Source of the DNA: Atriophallophorus winterbourni
Lineage: Eukaryota; Platyhelminthes; Trematoda; Plagiorchiida; Microphallidae
Direction of reading: 5' to 3'
DNA: 64,000 bases
NCBI GenBank assembly: GCA_013407085.1
Contig: JACCGJ010000219.1
Coordinates: 141,552 to 205,551 of the forward strand
Part shown: one piece after another, positions 11,332 through 23,207 of the stretch
Numbering within the stretch: position 1 is the stretch's first letter
Layout of the letters: every line of letters starts with the position of its first letter
Program-made: the position numbers and the translations under genes
Notes under the pieces: generated by a model
Seen by the model: the letters and a program-made list of their open reading frames with translations, nothing else
Database searches by the model: none
What the model was told of the DNA's origin: nothing

Positions 11332-11485
11332 GTGAAAATCCTTGTTCCAAACTGTACTGCTGGTCTGGTAATTGGGAAAATGGGCAGCTACATCAAGGAA
11401 ATCAAAGATCAAACGAAAGCATTCATACAGATTTCGCAAAAATCAAAAGAGATCAATCTCCTTGAACGTTGCATTACAATCGCAG
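11332..11485 (+). CDS. NOVA-like gene, exon with first two-thirds of KH2
   Basis: The exon follows a cccacag acceptor and begins in phase 0 with VKILVPNCTAGLVIGKMG, the first beta strand and GxxG loop of NOVA KH2. It continues through the helix and the segment FIQISQKSKEINLLER and ends with one base of a Gly codon before GTAATT. The GxxG loop is GKMG rather than the GKGG of vertebrate NOVA; this still fits GxxG, but a Met in the RNA-contacting loop is unusual. The exon is 154 bp, and its phase-1 end chains with the two-base start of the exon at 14192 to restore Gly. Confidence 0.93.
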
Positions 11486-13900
11486 GTAATTGCAACCTTT
11501 TTCCTCCCTGTCCCTTCCCAAAGTGATTTACCAATGTTTTACCGGTTAAGGCTAAGGTGAATGAATATCAAGTTCGTCGTCATGCAAATTAAATGTGCAT
11601 TCACTGATTCACGTGTCCCTATGGTGCGGGATACATTGGGCGAATGAAGCGGAAACCGGAACAGCGAATGCCTGAACGTCACTCACTTTTTCTTGCATAA
11701 AACTGTTCAACGAAGATGAATAGTTCGATCCTAGCCTGTCTGATCGACACGGACCACCGATTGAAACCTGAAGATGTGTTCTCTCTGGTTTGCGCGTATC
11801 ACACAGACTCAGCTAAGGCATTTTTAGAAGTCTGTTGTGTTAAATGTTGCATTTTTGTCGGCCTTCCTCGGTCGATGTCGGTCATAATCATACAACTCAA
11901 ACACATGACGTTTTCATTCTCCACAACCTTTCACATGAATAATAATCATCTCTTCTAAAACTTTCACCGCGATACGCACTACCAGATCGCTTGAACATGA
12001 CATCTCACAGTGCGCCTTCAAAACGAGTAATTGAGAGCTAGTTCTTTCCACATCGTAATGTCGTTTTTCATGTTCGTATCACTTTTACAAGCGTATCGTC
12101 TAACTAACTATTAACTATCTGTTTTTAATTCCCAATGTAGTATGTCCCTTGTATTGTGACCGTTTCCTATTGGATATTCATGGCTTAGTTAGCTTCGTCG
12201 TTGTTGTTTAATTGAGGTGAAGCTGCTCTGTAGACATGTTTTACAGTCCACGTTTTGTTCAAGATTCAACCGATGGAAAGCATTTAGTGTTCGTAGGTGT
12301 GTTGCATTGATGGTCTAAGTTTCGATGCCACACAGAAAAGCATTTATTATACGCACTGTATATTATCCTCTTGGTATACATAGCCAGCTTCAGACAGGAG
12401 AGTTCATTAGGAAAATATGTCACATGCTCAACGAGCCAGCGAGAGTCTCTCCTCGATATTTTAACGAAGCATTCACAGCGTCAATCCCTTCACACATGTA
12501 GTCCAACAGACCAGCTTCTGATATAGTAGGTTAAATTCAGATCGTCCTTGATTCATAGTCAACTGAATCCGAAATACTGAATGATAGCCGCTAGGTAACT
12601 TTATAACTAGTTCAGCAAATCCATGTGGCTACATATGTTTTTGTGAAGCATTGATCTGCGGCAACGACCCGACCACACGCTTAACACTGAGACCGTAATT
12701 TAACAACGATGCTCGCTGACGTTGAAGTCTAATTTATGCTTACAGCTTCAAGTACTGTCCACCACGCGTGATCTTTGCGTACAACGTAACAACCCTACCG
12801 GATTCGACGTGGGCTTTATCCATAAAACTATTATCCCACTTCTCGAGGTGACGTATTTGCGATTCGTCACTTGTGATTCGTTCACCTAACTTTCAGCTCG
12901 TGACTTCATACATCATTCGTTGCCTGGACCGTAGGTAGCCCTCTACGGCAAGCAATACGTAAGAAGCAATTTTGCCGCGCTCACATACTTTTCACTTTTG
13001 CTACATAGTTGATGATAATTATGATTAAACTGGTGTCATATTTTATCGAGTTTATGTTTGTGACTACTCATCCGTGCCAAGCCACAAAGTTGATCGCGAC
13101 GGTCAATAATGGAAGCACTAGACTCGAGTTTCGCTCTTATTTGAACTCATCAGCAGTGCATATCCTCCGCTTCGGGTGGGATTCAAGTTTGGTGATTAAT
13201 CTCCGCGTTTTGCTGCTTAAAAATCATGATTTATTATCGAAAAGAACTCGACTCTTCAGGATCATCATATTGTATTAAAATTCGCTGTTACGTTTTATAG
13301 ACCATAGACAAATTACAATCAAATATCTGACAAAGTGTTGAATGATAGCTAGGCGCTCATGCGATTTCTGTTTAAAAATTGTTTCCCAATATTTTCGTCA
13401 GATTGTGTGATCGCATGGAATTCGAAGGAGACATGTTCGTAGTGCCGGTAGCAGTTTTAATCGTAGTGCCGGTAGCAGTTTTAATGAGAACGCGGTATTC
13501 CCCATGTGACTTAGTGCTCCGTGTTGCACAGACTATGGCGAAAAATGAAATAGATTCTCGGAAGTGCGTGATGTTACTCAATGAGTTCATCGGCCAAATT
13601 TCGGCGGATTCAAATTTATGCTTCACTGTGATGTTATGGAAATAGCTTGATGGTGTATCAACGGATGAAACTGAATCGGTCCCAATGTGAATATTTTTAG
13701 CGTAACTTTGCGAGACTGTATTAGAGAGCATCGATTGTTGACGACATGACTTCGCAATTAGCAAATGTACTTGTCTTTCATGTCGATTTAGATTATTCGG
13801 ATTATTGTTATACTCAATACTTTATATACTAATCTCATTGCTATCGCTATTGATCGTCAACTGTGAGACACATCCCATTCACCTAAATTATAAATCTACA
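11486..13900. other. NOVA intron between the two KH2 exons
   Basis: Apart from the 24-bp tandem duplication nothing is recognisable until the R1 repeat at 13905. AT-rich, with no open frame of note. Confidence 0.55.
13438..13485 (+). repeat. Tandem duplication of a 24-bp unit
   Basis: GTAGTGCCGGTAGCAGTTTT followed by AATC or AATG, twice. It creates a spurious repetitive open frame on both strands. Confidence 0.9.
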
Positions 13901-13904
13901 CGAG

Positions 13905-14157
13905 CGGATGGTTTCTGCACAGATGTGCAATCGTGCAGCATTTCTGTGCTGTGCGGCTAACATCGTGCTAAATTGATTGACCAACGGTAGTGAGCTGCAT
14001 GGTGAAACACGCTGGAGTCTCACTACCATTTATATTTTCTTTCTGTTTCTTTTGTCACATCTGTCTAGGCCTGGGAAACCTGACAGTATCTCAGCCCACG
14101 TGCAGTCTCTGACTGTGCGGCACTTTGGCTGGATCAGGCTTGTGCTTTCACATCCAT
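13905..14157 (+). repeat. R1 SINE-like repeat immediately upstream of a NOVA exon
   Basis: A near full-length R1 copy: head ATGTGCAATCGTGCAGCATT, the AGTGAGCTGCATG segment, pyrimidine tract, central GGCCTGGGAAACCTGACAGT and 3' end GCACTTTGGCTGGATCAGG. It ends about 35 bp before the acceptor of the exon that completes KH2. Confidence 0.8.
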
Positions 14158-14191
14158 TCGCTTTCATTCTTGGTCCTTTGTACTATTCTAG

Positions 14192-14839
14192 GTGAGCCTG
14201 ATCAGTGTAGAGCAGCCGTAGCCCTAGTGTTGGCGAAAATTGCGGAAGATCCTCAGTCAACCAGCTGCCCAACAATCTCCTATTCTCGGGTTCAAGGCCC
14301 CGTGGCCAATGCTCACCCTTCCGGGTCTCCGTTCGCCTTTGCCGCCAGCTTTCCTCGGCACGTGACACCCGTTCAGTCTCAACATTCACGAACCGGTGAC
14401 CGAAATCCATCCTATATGGCTTTACTGGATCCCTACGTGTCGCCTATGATACAAGCAGCATGGTTACAAGCGGCCGCGAACGCGATGGCTTTGGATACGC
14501 ACGGTTACTATACCCCACAACATTCCCCGTTGGCGAACACATCGTTTACAGGTGCGGTCACAGCTCCTCAGCCGCTCGCTCATGCACCGCCTCAGTTAGC
14601 TGGAATCTTCGACGTTGCCCAGGGGACAGGAGCATTGGCGCCAACAAACGGTTCGTGTTTGTACGGCCCAGCGCAACCGCATGAACAGCAACCGGGATCA
14701 ATTGATCGCCTTATTCAACCATCTCTCATGGCTGGACAAGAATTTGCTTGGAATAAAACAGGAACGGTTGAAACAAGCCCATCCTTGGGCTGTATTCCGA
14801 CAGCGTTCGATGCTGCTTATCAGAATCCCTTCACTTTAG
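14192..14839 (+). CDS. NOVA-like gene, exon completing KH2 plus low-complexity linker
   Basis: The exon starts after tattctag with the end of the split Gly and then EPDQCRAAVALVLAKIAEDP, the last helix of NOVA KH2. The strongly conserved NOVA stretch that follows includes SCPTISYSRVQGPVANAHPSG. The remaining ~170 codons are Ala/Pro/Gln/Ser-rich, as in the KH2-KH3 spacer of NOVA proteins, and lack other domains. It ends in phase 1 before a consensus donor (GTAAGT). An R1 repeat in the intron ends about 35 bp before the acceptor, so the polypyrimidine tract and branch point lie at or inside repeat-derived sequence. Confidence 0.93.
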
Positions 14840-15284
14840 GTAAGTATTGTATATATCATATCATTAAGTTTTCTTCGATCTCACAAAATGATTAATTCTA
14901 TTTTTTATTATCAAAGTCAGTCATTTTATTTTCAACGGCCTGATTGCGACAAATCATTTTAGCGCAGTGAGACTTACACTACTAGGGGTAACCGCTTAAC
15001 CCAACCCATCATCTGGTTTAGTGACCAACTAACCGCTTTCAGTATCAGTGGATGAATTTCTATCGCAGTGTGTCATTATAACCTCTCTTTGCCACTCCTT
15101 GCAAACGCACACAACTTTCTGCGTTGTAATCCAAACAGTTTCGAACACTACTCATCACGATGAGCATATCTATTTGTGTATTCGTAGCGTGAAGACTGAA
15201 ACTTAACATGGTGCGACGATCTGTGTACATCCGTGACCCATTGAACTATACTGAGTTGTGTCTTTCGGGCACAAGCAGACTTAC

Positions 15285-15695
15285 TCATAGCCATCTTTTT
15301 AGACTTCAAAGGAGCATTTGATTCAGTCGATCGAAATGTCCTCTTTAACACCTTGCTGTGCAAAGGCGTTCCACAAAAATATGTCAACATACTACTTGCA
15401 CTTTATGGTCATGCATTCGGGTGCGATGAGGTTTACAACGAAGACTCACCCAAATTCCACACCACAATTGGCGTCCGACAGTTTCGGTTCAATTTTGTAA
15501 TTGATGCAATTATGGAATTATGCAACGAAGGAGCCACAGCTTTCGGAGTTCACATAATGCCGTGCAGCAAGCTTATCCACTTGGACTATGCTGATGATAT
15601 AGTTCTGCTCTTCGATTCGTGCACAGATGCACAGGCGATACTGAAGAAGTATGATAAGCGACCGAACCTGACTGAACCTTTTCGATGCTTGTCAT
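15285..15695 (+). pseudogene. RTE-type reverse transcriptase fragment
   Basis: Contains the RT A motif (FKGAFDSVDRN), the KGVPQKYVN segment and the catalytic YADD (in HLDYADDIVLLF), out of frame with one another in places. It is homologous to 20180-20620. It lies in the NOVA intron after 14839 and carries stops and frameshifts. Confidence 0.75.
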
Positions 15696-15884
15696 AAACC
15701 CAAAACTCACTTTATAAAACCGCGCATGTCTGCATTCATAGGGGCCATCAATTTACGTACGCTGCGTCAATCAGGTTAGCAAGCTGCGCCGACATTTGTT
15801 GCTTGTCAGAGTCAAGACTTTATGATCCTTATACGATAATCGAATCGACTGCACTAACTCTTTCCAACAGGTACTTTTTGCTCT

Positions 15885-16200
15885 TCTTAGGTAACTTTTA
15901 CTTTCCTCAGGCCAAGCGGGTGTAGGTATAGTTCTGAGTTCGCGTGCAGAAAGCTCACTTTTAGACTGGCTTCCAGTCAATAGCAGGATGTGTGTCGTCT
16001 GACTAGCTACCGTTATCAAAACTATTTACCGAACTCAAAATAAGCGCTGCTTGTTCGTATTTTCCACTTATGCCCCGAATAATAATAGCACTGATGACAG
16101 GAAATATATCTTCTGCGACGAACTCTGTAGTCTTTTAAGACGCGCAAAAAGCTCCGATATCATTATTCTTGGTGGAGATATAAAATGCTCACCTTGGTCG
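15885..16200 (+). pseudogene. RTE-type endonuclease fragment
   Basis: Broken frame with apurinic-endonuclease-like features: an SSRAESSLLDWLPV segment, VFSTYAPNNN and DIIILGGDIKCSPW (a GDFN-like box). It lies downstream of an RT fragment on the same strand, which is the wrong order for one element, so at least two insertions or a rearrangement are involved. Confidence 0.6.
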
Positions 16201-16210
16201 CCTAGATGTT

Positions 16211-16418
16211 ACTGCGTCACGCACGGATGTGCAATCGTGCAGTACTTTGTGCTGTGTGGCTAACCGTGCTAAATTGATTGGCCAGAGGTAGTGAGCTGCA
16301 TGCTGAAACAGGCTGGAGTCTCACTACCATTTCCTGTTCTCTTTTCTTCCTCATATCTGTCTAAGCCTGAACAACCTGACAGTATCTTAGCCAACGTACA
16401 GTCTCTGACTGCAGATAG
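16211..16418 (+). repeat. R1 SINE-like repeat
   Basis: Head ATGTGCAATCGTGCAG through CTCACTACCATTTCC, pyrimidine tract and central region with the altered GCCTGAACAACCTGACAGT. The 3' end after CTCTGACTG is missing. Confidence 0.75.
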
Positions 16419-16439
16419 ACAGTGGTGAACCCTTTCTTC

Positions 16440-16690
16440 ACCTATGTGCACAACACAGACTGTTTATTTATTTATTACAAAGTCGTTTATTTATTTATTA
16501 TTAATACAAAGACGTTTGCAAAAGAGATGAAAGCTCTTAGCTTTGACCCCACGAGCTTGAAGAACTAGCTCTTGATCGCTCACATTGGAAGCTTTGTGTA
16601 AAGCGTCGTCTGCAAGCTGGGGAGGAGCAGATACAGCTCTTGCCTCCGAACGCAGATCACGCCACCAGCGTGCAACTAACGCTATTTCTA
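16440..16690 (-). repeat. 3' end fragment of a retroelement with AATA-type tail
   Basis: On the minus strand the sequence runs into AATAAATAAATA repeats (plus-strand TTTATTTATTTATTA, itself duplicated with ACAAAGTCG at 16463-16507). The preceding bases include an AAAGCTAAGAGCTTTCATC segment. A LINE or SINE 3' end is inferred from the tail. Confidence 0.45.
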
Positions 16691-16797
16691 TTTCCCCCCT
16701 CATATCTGTCTAGGCCTGGGCGACCTGACAGTATCTTAGCCCACGTGCAGTCTCTGACTATGTGGCACTTTGCCTGGATCAGGCTTGTGCTTTCATG
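16680..16797 (+). repeat. R1 SINE-like repeat, 3' half
   Basis: Pyrimidine tract, CTAGGCCTGGGCGACCTGAC, CCCACGTGCAGTCTCTGAC and the end GGATCAGGCTTGTGCTTTCA. An RTE fragment follows immediately. Confidence 0.75.
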
Positions 16798-18355
16798 CAA
16801 CGAACGCCAATCGACCGAGTTCTGTCTATCGCTACGAGCGCTGCGGGAGAGATTGTTCCTCCCGAATCGAACTGTTTAGTCATTCGAAAAGCTGCTGAAC
16901 ATGAAACAAATCATGCAATTGTTGTGTATATCCATGGTCGACATCGACCGAAGGAGGCCAACAACATCGCGGCGGTTTAGTAGATAATCTTCTCATAGCG
17001 GTATCCGTAAATATCACACACCAGTGAAATGCGATTGGTACTGTAACAAATGATGCCGTGGAGTCGGTGTCTGGCAGTTCTACTTATAGCAGAAGGTCCC
17101 AGTGAATCTCTCAGGCTAGCCTTCGGTTACTGGAAGGACGGCGAAGAATTCCTTCTGGTTCGCAGTATAATGCAGAACGAAGACAGATCAGAAATAAGCT
17201 CAAGCGTAGCATTCGATCAGATGGGGAAGCTTGTTGGCTGAGGAAATGGAGGAAGCCAGCAATTCGGGTAATGCCCGAAAGCTGTTTCAGTTAATTCGAT
17301 CTACAGGTTCTAAAACTATGGGAGTTAGCGAGACAATCACAGAGAACGGTGGCACCTCAATTACTAACAAAGCGCGCCGGTTGTCTCGTTGGGCGGAGCA
17401 TTTTCATTAGCAATTTCGCTGACCAGCAGCTGATGGTCTATTACCTTCGAGTGATGCTCAGTCTACTTTAGACCGACTATGCAGTATCATATCATCTTTC
17501 CATGTGCGGTTTGCTCCTTTCAAGTGCAAAGTTCTCTTATGAGATATTGATCCGATCGAAACAGCGCTAAGCCTCAATAATGAAGAAATTGTGGCTGTAG
17601 ATTGTCTTACCTCTTTTAGTCGTTGCATTACTAGCAACGTTTGTTTAAATCAGGAGATCTCAACTTGCATTTCCAGATCTATGGTAGCTTTTCGTAGCTT
17701 AAGTCATCTGTGGCGTAAAACGGGTTTGTCTCTAAACCTCAAAGATATGGTCTATAAGGCTAGAGTACGCGCGGTTTTTGCTGGCGTGAAACCTGGCCAC
17801 TGTGAAAAGAAGAAATAAGACCTCCGCAGGTCTTCGACAATCACTGTCCCCGCTAGAGTTACTTTGCCCCATCGGATGCGTAACGCAACTATCCGTAATA
17901 GAATCTTAGTAGATATTCTAAAAACAAGTTAACAGCATCGAATACGTGGGCTAGGCCACATTGGACGAATGCGAAATCATCGTTTTTCCTAACGCGGTTT
18001 TGTTTGCTACTGTTAACTTGGAATGACGTAATGGTGGCTAGACACTGACTTGGCTCAAACAGATGAAGGCTGTGACTGTTAAACTAGCTGCGGTTGGTGC
18101 GATCCGTCTTCCGGGTTGGGGTCCAAAAGATGGAAATTCACGGTGGCTTTTTACGCTTAGCGATATGACCCTAAATCTTGTTCATTGGCGGTCTTGTTGT
18201 AGACATCTTCTTGGAGTGTTTGATCAATCTTGACTGTTGTCACGTGAAATGGCGTGAGAAAGCTTGTTATAATGCGTTACAGTGAAAGCAGCAAGGAAGC
18301 TGTCATGCTGATGTCGCTCAACTCGTTCACAACACTTGCTTGAATGCGTGTTGAT
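16798..18355 (+). pseudogene. RTE-type LINE fragment, copy A, truncated by the gap
   Basis: Degenerate. It begins with a segment recurring at 34985 and 37895 (minus), then a decayed RT N-terminal region, and then the RT C-terminal thumb and tail (HLWRKTGLSLNLKDMVYKAR, and later a broken PGWGPKDGN-type segment). The palm domain between 17452 and 17456 is deleted relative to copy B. It is identical to copy B over 16896-17310 (offset 2460) and similar thereafter. Confidence 0.75.
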
Positions 18356-19355
18356 NNNNNNNNNNNNNNNNNNNNNNNNNNNNNNNNNNNNNNNNNNNNN
18401 NNNNNNNNNNNNNNNNNNNNNNNNNNNNNNNNNNNNNNNNNNNNNNNNNNNNNNNNNNNNNNNNNNNNNNNNNNNNNNNNNNNNNNNNNNNNNNNNNNNN
18501 NNNNNNNNNNNNNNNNNNNNNNNNNNNNNNNNNNNNNNNNNNNNNNNNNNNNNNNNNNNNNNNNNNNNNNNNNNNNNNNNNNNNNNNNNNNNNNNNNNNN
18601 NNNNNNNNNNNNNNNNNNNNNNNNNNNNNNNNNNNNNNNNNNNNNNNNNNNNNNNNNNNNNNNNNNNNNNNNNNNNNNNNNNNNNNNNNNNNNNNNNNNN
18701 NNNNNNNNNNNNNNNNNNNNNNNNNNNNNNNNNNNNNNNNNNNNNNNNNNNNNNNNNNNNNNNNNNNNNNNNNNNNNNNNNNNNNNNNNNNNNNNNNNNN
18801 NNNNNNNNNNNNNNNNNNNNNNNNNNNNNNNNNNNNNNNNNNNNNNNNNNNNNNNNNNNNNNNNNNNNNNNNNNNNNNNNNNNNNNNNNNNNNNNNNNNN
18901 NNNNNNNNNNNNNNNNNNNNNNNNNNNNNNNNNNNNNNNNNNNNNNNNNNNNNNNNNNNNNNNNNNNNNNNNNNNNNNNNNNNNNNNNNNNNNNNNNNNN
19001 NNNNNNNNNNNNNNNNNNNNNNNNNNNNNNNNNNNNNNNNNNNNNNNNNNNNNNNNNNNNNNNNNNNNNNNNNNNNNNNNNNNNNNNNNNNNNNNNNNNN
19101 NNNNNNNNNNNNNNNNNNNNNNNNNNNNNNNNNNNNNNNNNNNNNNNNNNNNNNNNNNNNNNNNNNNNNNNNNNNNNNNNNNNNNNNNNNNNNNNNNNNN
19201 NNNNNNNNNNNNNNNNNNNNNNNNNNNNNNNNNNNNNNNNNNNNNNNNNNNNNNNNNNNNNNNNNNNNNNNNNNNNNNNNNNNNNNNNNNNNNNNNNNNN
19301 NNNNNNNNNNNNNNNNNNNNNNNNNNNNNNNNNNNNNNNNNNNNNNNNNNNNNNN
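18356..19355. other. Assembly gap of 1,000 N
   Basis: Exactly 1,000 undetermined bases, probably a fixed-size scaffold gap. Open frames predicted across it are artefacts of N translation. It lies between two nearly identical RTE copies. Confidence 0.99.
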
Positions 19356-20520
19356 TGAACATGAAACAAATCATGCAATTGTTGTGTATATCCATGGTCG
19401 ACATCGACCGAAGGAGGCCAACAACATCGCGGCGGTTTAGTAGATAATCTTCTCATAGCGGTATCCGTAAATATCACACACCAGTGAAATGCGATTGGTA
19501 CTGTAACAAATGATGCCGTGGAGTCGGTGTCTGGCAGTTCTACTTATAGCAGAAGGTCCCAGTGAATCTCTCAGGCTAGCCTTCGGTTACTGGAAGGACG
19601 GCGAAGAATTCCTTCTGGTTCGCAGTATAATGCAGAACGAAGACAGATCAGAAATAAGCTCAAGCGTAGCATTCGATCAGATGGGGAAGCTTGTTGGCTG
19701 AGGAAATGGAGGAAGCCAGCAATTCGGGTAATGCCCGAAAGCTGTTTCAGTTAATTCGATCTACAGGTTCATTAGCAATTTCGCTGGCCAGCAGTTGATG
19801 GTCTATTACCTTCTATTTCGTGTGGTGGACCCTGGTCAGTTGATTTAAAGCCTCCTAGCCTAGCCATAATCAAGCTCGGTATTGAATTAATGAAAAGATT
19901 CAAGGCAGCTGGTACTGACGGACTGGCCCCAGTTCTGTTCAATGAGGGTTGCCATATTTTATTAAGAACTCTAGTTGACCTTTTTCGTCAGGTACGGGAC
20001 ACGGAAACTATTCTCAAGTGTTGGGGCGAATTTATAATCACCTATTTTCAAAAAAGGTGTGTGCACTTCATGCTCCAATCACAGGAGAATAAGTCTGACG
20101 CCCATCATTACCCGGCGTCTTGCTTCTCTGTGTCTTTGGCACCTTAGATTGCACAGTAAATCACAGATTCGCGAAGAGCAAGCAAGATTTTCTCCCGGTA
20201 GAGGATGTGTCGATCATATATTCACTCTTCGGCAATCTCTAGAACATCGCCATGCTTATAGACAGCCCACTGTAGTGATCTTTCTTGATTTTAAGGGTGC
20301 TTTTGATTCGGTTGATAGGAACGCATTATGTAATAACTTATTACTCAAAGGAGTCCCACAAAAGTATGTTAATGTATTTCAGGCGCTTTATTCCTATAGT
20401 TCTGGGCGAGTTATGGTTTATAATATCCTATCGGCCAACTTTGCTACGGTTAGTGGTGTCCTACAAGTGATGGATGCATGTAATGCAGGCGTACCGACAC
20501 CGGGCCTTCAGATAGGGCCG

Positions 20521-20552
<32 letters not shown>

Positions 20553-21500
20553 GCCGACGACGTAGTTCTACTCTTCGATTCCTATGTGGATGCTCAGTCT
20601 ACTTTAGACCGACTATGCAGTATCATATCATCTTTCCGTGTGCGGTTTGCTCCTTTCAAGTGCAAAGTTCTCTTATAAGATATTGATCCGATCAAAACAG
20701 CGCTAAGCCTCAATAATGAAGAAATTGTGGCTGTAGATTGTCTTACCTCTTTCGGTCGTTGCATTACTAGCAACGTTTGTTTAAATCAGGAGATCTCAAC
20801 TTGCATTTCCAGATCTACGGTAGCTTTTCGTAGCTTAAGTCATCTGTGGCGTAAAACGGGTTTGTCTCTAAACCTCAAAGATATGGTCTATAAGGCTAGA
20901 GTACGCGCGGTTTTTGCTGGCGTGAAACCTGGCCACTGTGAAAAGAAGAAATAAGACCTCCGCAGGTCTTCGACAATCACTGTCCCCGCTAGAGTTACTT
21001 TGCCCCATCGGATGCGTAACGCAACTATCCGTAATAGAATCTTTAGTAGATATCTAAAAACAAGTTAACATGCCTAGACTTTTCTGGTTAGGGCACGTAT
21101 TGCGAATGGGAAATCATCGTTTTCCTAACGCGGTTTTGTTTGCTACTCTTAGCTTGGAATGGCGATATTGTAAGGGTGGCCAGACTCTTACTTGGCTCAA
21201 GTAGATGAAGGCTTTGACTGTTAAACTAGCTGCCGTTGTGCGATTCGTCTTCAAGTTTGGGGTCCAAAATTCACGGTGGCTTTTTACGCTTGGCGATATG
21301 CCCCAAAATCGTGTTCAGTGGCAGTCTCGTTGTAGACATCTTCTTGGAGTGTTTGATTAATCTTGACAGTTGTCAAGTGAAGTGGCGAGAGAAAGCTTGT
21401 TATAATACGTTGCAGTGAGAGCAGCAAGGAAGCTGTCATGCTAATTTCGCTCAACTCGTTCACAACACTTGGTTCAATGCATATTTGATTGGAGGTTTAG
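19356..21500 (+). pseudogene. RTE-type LINE fragment, copy B
   Basis: It retains what copy A lost: the RT finger region (KAAGTDGLAPVLFNEG), the A motif (IFLDFKGAFDSVDRN), the KGVPQKYVN segment, the catalytic YADD and the C-terminal HLWRKTGLSLNLKDMV segment. Many stops and frameshifts are present. The tyrosine of YADD lies at the end of an expanded ATT/TAT run (20521-20552). The last kilobase matches copy A with more differences than the first 415 bp. Confidence 0.8.
20521..20552 (+). repeat. (ATT)n microsatellite abutting the RT catalytic motif
   Basis: About ten tandem ATT/TAT triplets run directly into GCCGACGAC, so the reading frame gives a run of tyrosines before ADD. Confidence 0.95.
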
Positions 21501-23000
21501 GCACTTCATCCCGGTGTGTGTTCAATCGTTTATAAGTTCAACAGCTTTTGAGGTCCCGCCTTTGCCCATCTTTTTAGAATCTTTACTATTTCATGGTTGC
21601 ATGGTAGTTAAGCACTTCGTACTTGTTACCAGTGTAACGCTGTCTATGATGATGATGATTCCTCGACGGACCTATTATAGATTCTATCGTAATCAGGCCA
21701 ACTGACTCGCGGACTCACCGGTCGTTGTTTTGCTGTCTTCGTACATGTTACCTTGTGATTAAGCGGTTGATCTCACTAGGGATGCAAGCTAGTGATTATC
21801 TTAGTTAGTAAAAAGAATGTTCTGGAGACTACTTCACTATTGGTAATATTATCGACGTGGCATGAGAAGTTTGTTGGGGATAGAAGCATCACGCAACAAT
21901 ATACGGTGTGCTCTGATAACAAGCTTCTACTTGATACTGAACCTACTTATCGCATTTTTTATTTCAAACATTGCAGCTTATCATAACTCTATTTTCAAAT
22001 GTCCAATGAAGCATATTAGAACCCTTTGGTTTGCTATTCGAATACAAGATGTCTGTATGATGAAGTCCCTCGACTGTTTACGGTTACGAGCATGAATTTG
22101 ACGGATGAAACTCATGGCGCTCGGTTCAGTGGCCGACATGACGTGGTGCGCATAGCTTTGGCTCGTGTAAGCGAACGTGTCAAGTGAACCTGGTCGCGAA
22201 CACGCACACACCCATCGGCTTAATCAAGGAATGTGCATGCGTTGCACGCGCACGTACCGATTAATTAGATTTACTTGTTTGTTCGGAATTCACAAGGCTT
22301 CCACTTCACCATGGGCATTACAAAACTGTCGGCTATCAGGTTTTCTTAAACGTGATAAGAAAGCAATCATGAGATTGTGTCCATCTTGCTGAGGAGGTTA
22401 CTTTACGCAAGACATTGTTTCTTTAAACAGTGTTCGTCATTCCCGATACGGTCACTTGAATTGATCGATAATGCATGGTTTTGGTAAAATAACTAATTAT
22501 CTCGCTGCTGAAACATCAAGCAGCATCATATACTCGATCAAAGCATATCAGATTGCCTTTCGTAACGTTTTCATATCGGTGGTGCTTTATTCTACTTGCA
22601 TCAAGATATCTTTGCCTAAGAGAACGTCTTATTTAGCAGTTACGGATAAATTTATCTTGTTAATATGACGTGCATTTTCCTGTGAATATTCTATGAGTTG
22701 TCGTTACGGTTTTTCTTAGTAGTTAAACATTATTACTCCCGAGATAAAAGTTTTATTGTTATCGAATAAAGCTTTGTCCTTCTTCCTTTACAAGCACATT
22801 GGCGTTACACACGAACAACTAAGTTTTGTAAACGAATGTAATATAAGCTTCGCTGTCTCAAACTTTTTTTCTTATAGTACCCAAGATCATATTCCTTAAA
22901 CCGGTTGAACAATTGTTATTTTTGTTACCAGACTATTTTGCTGTGCGTAAAAGTCTCCTTCGATAATACTGAATTTTAGGCCGTTGACAGCAGTCAATCT
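21500..23000. other. NOVA intron, nothing assigned
   Basis: AT-rich with a short GAT run (21646-21660). No transposon protein motif or repeat family was recognised between the RTE tail and the GT run. Confidence 0.5.
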
Positions 23001-23002
23001 TC

Positions 23003-23207
23003 TGTGTGTGTGTGTGTGTGTTTGTGATTCGCCATTAACGTCACAATTATCCTTGGCGTCCATTATGAGATGGCCCAGCCACTAATTGTAGTCTGCTTAC
23101 CTGTTCGTCTATCGATGTATCGCCACTTTCGCAATCCACTCTCATGCCTCACCTGCTCCGTGACAATGTTGTTCAGCCGGTAGCGTTTGTTTGTTTGTTT
23201 GTTTGTT
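23003..23207 (+). repeat. Simple repeats (GT)n and (GTTT)n
   Basis: GT run at 23003-23020 and GTTT run at 23184-23207 inside the NOVA intron. The sequence between and after (to 23280) shows no gene. Confidence 0.9.

Noticed and set aside
13372..13764. Frames on both strands with repeated residues
   Set aside because: The repetition comes from a 24-bp tandem duplication; no other support.
18224..19477. Long open frames of 340-417 codons on both strands
   Set aside because: They consist almost entirely of undetermined bases from the assembly gap.
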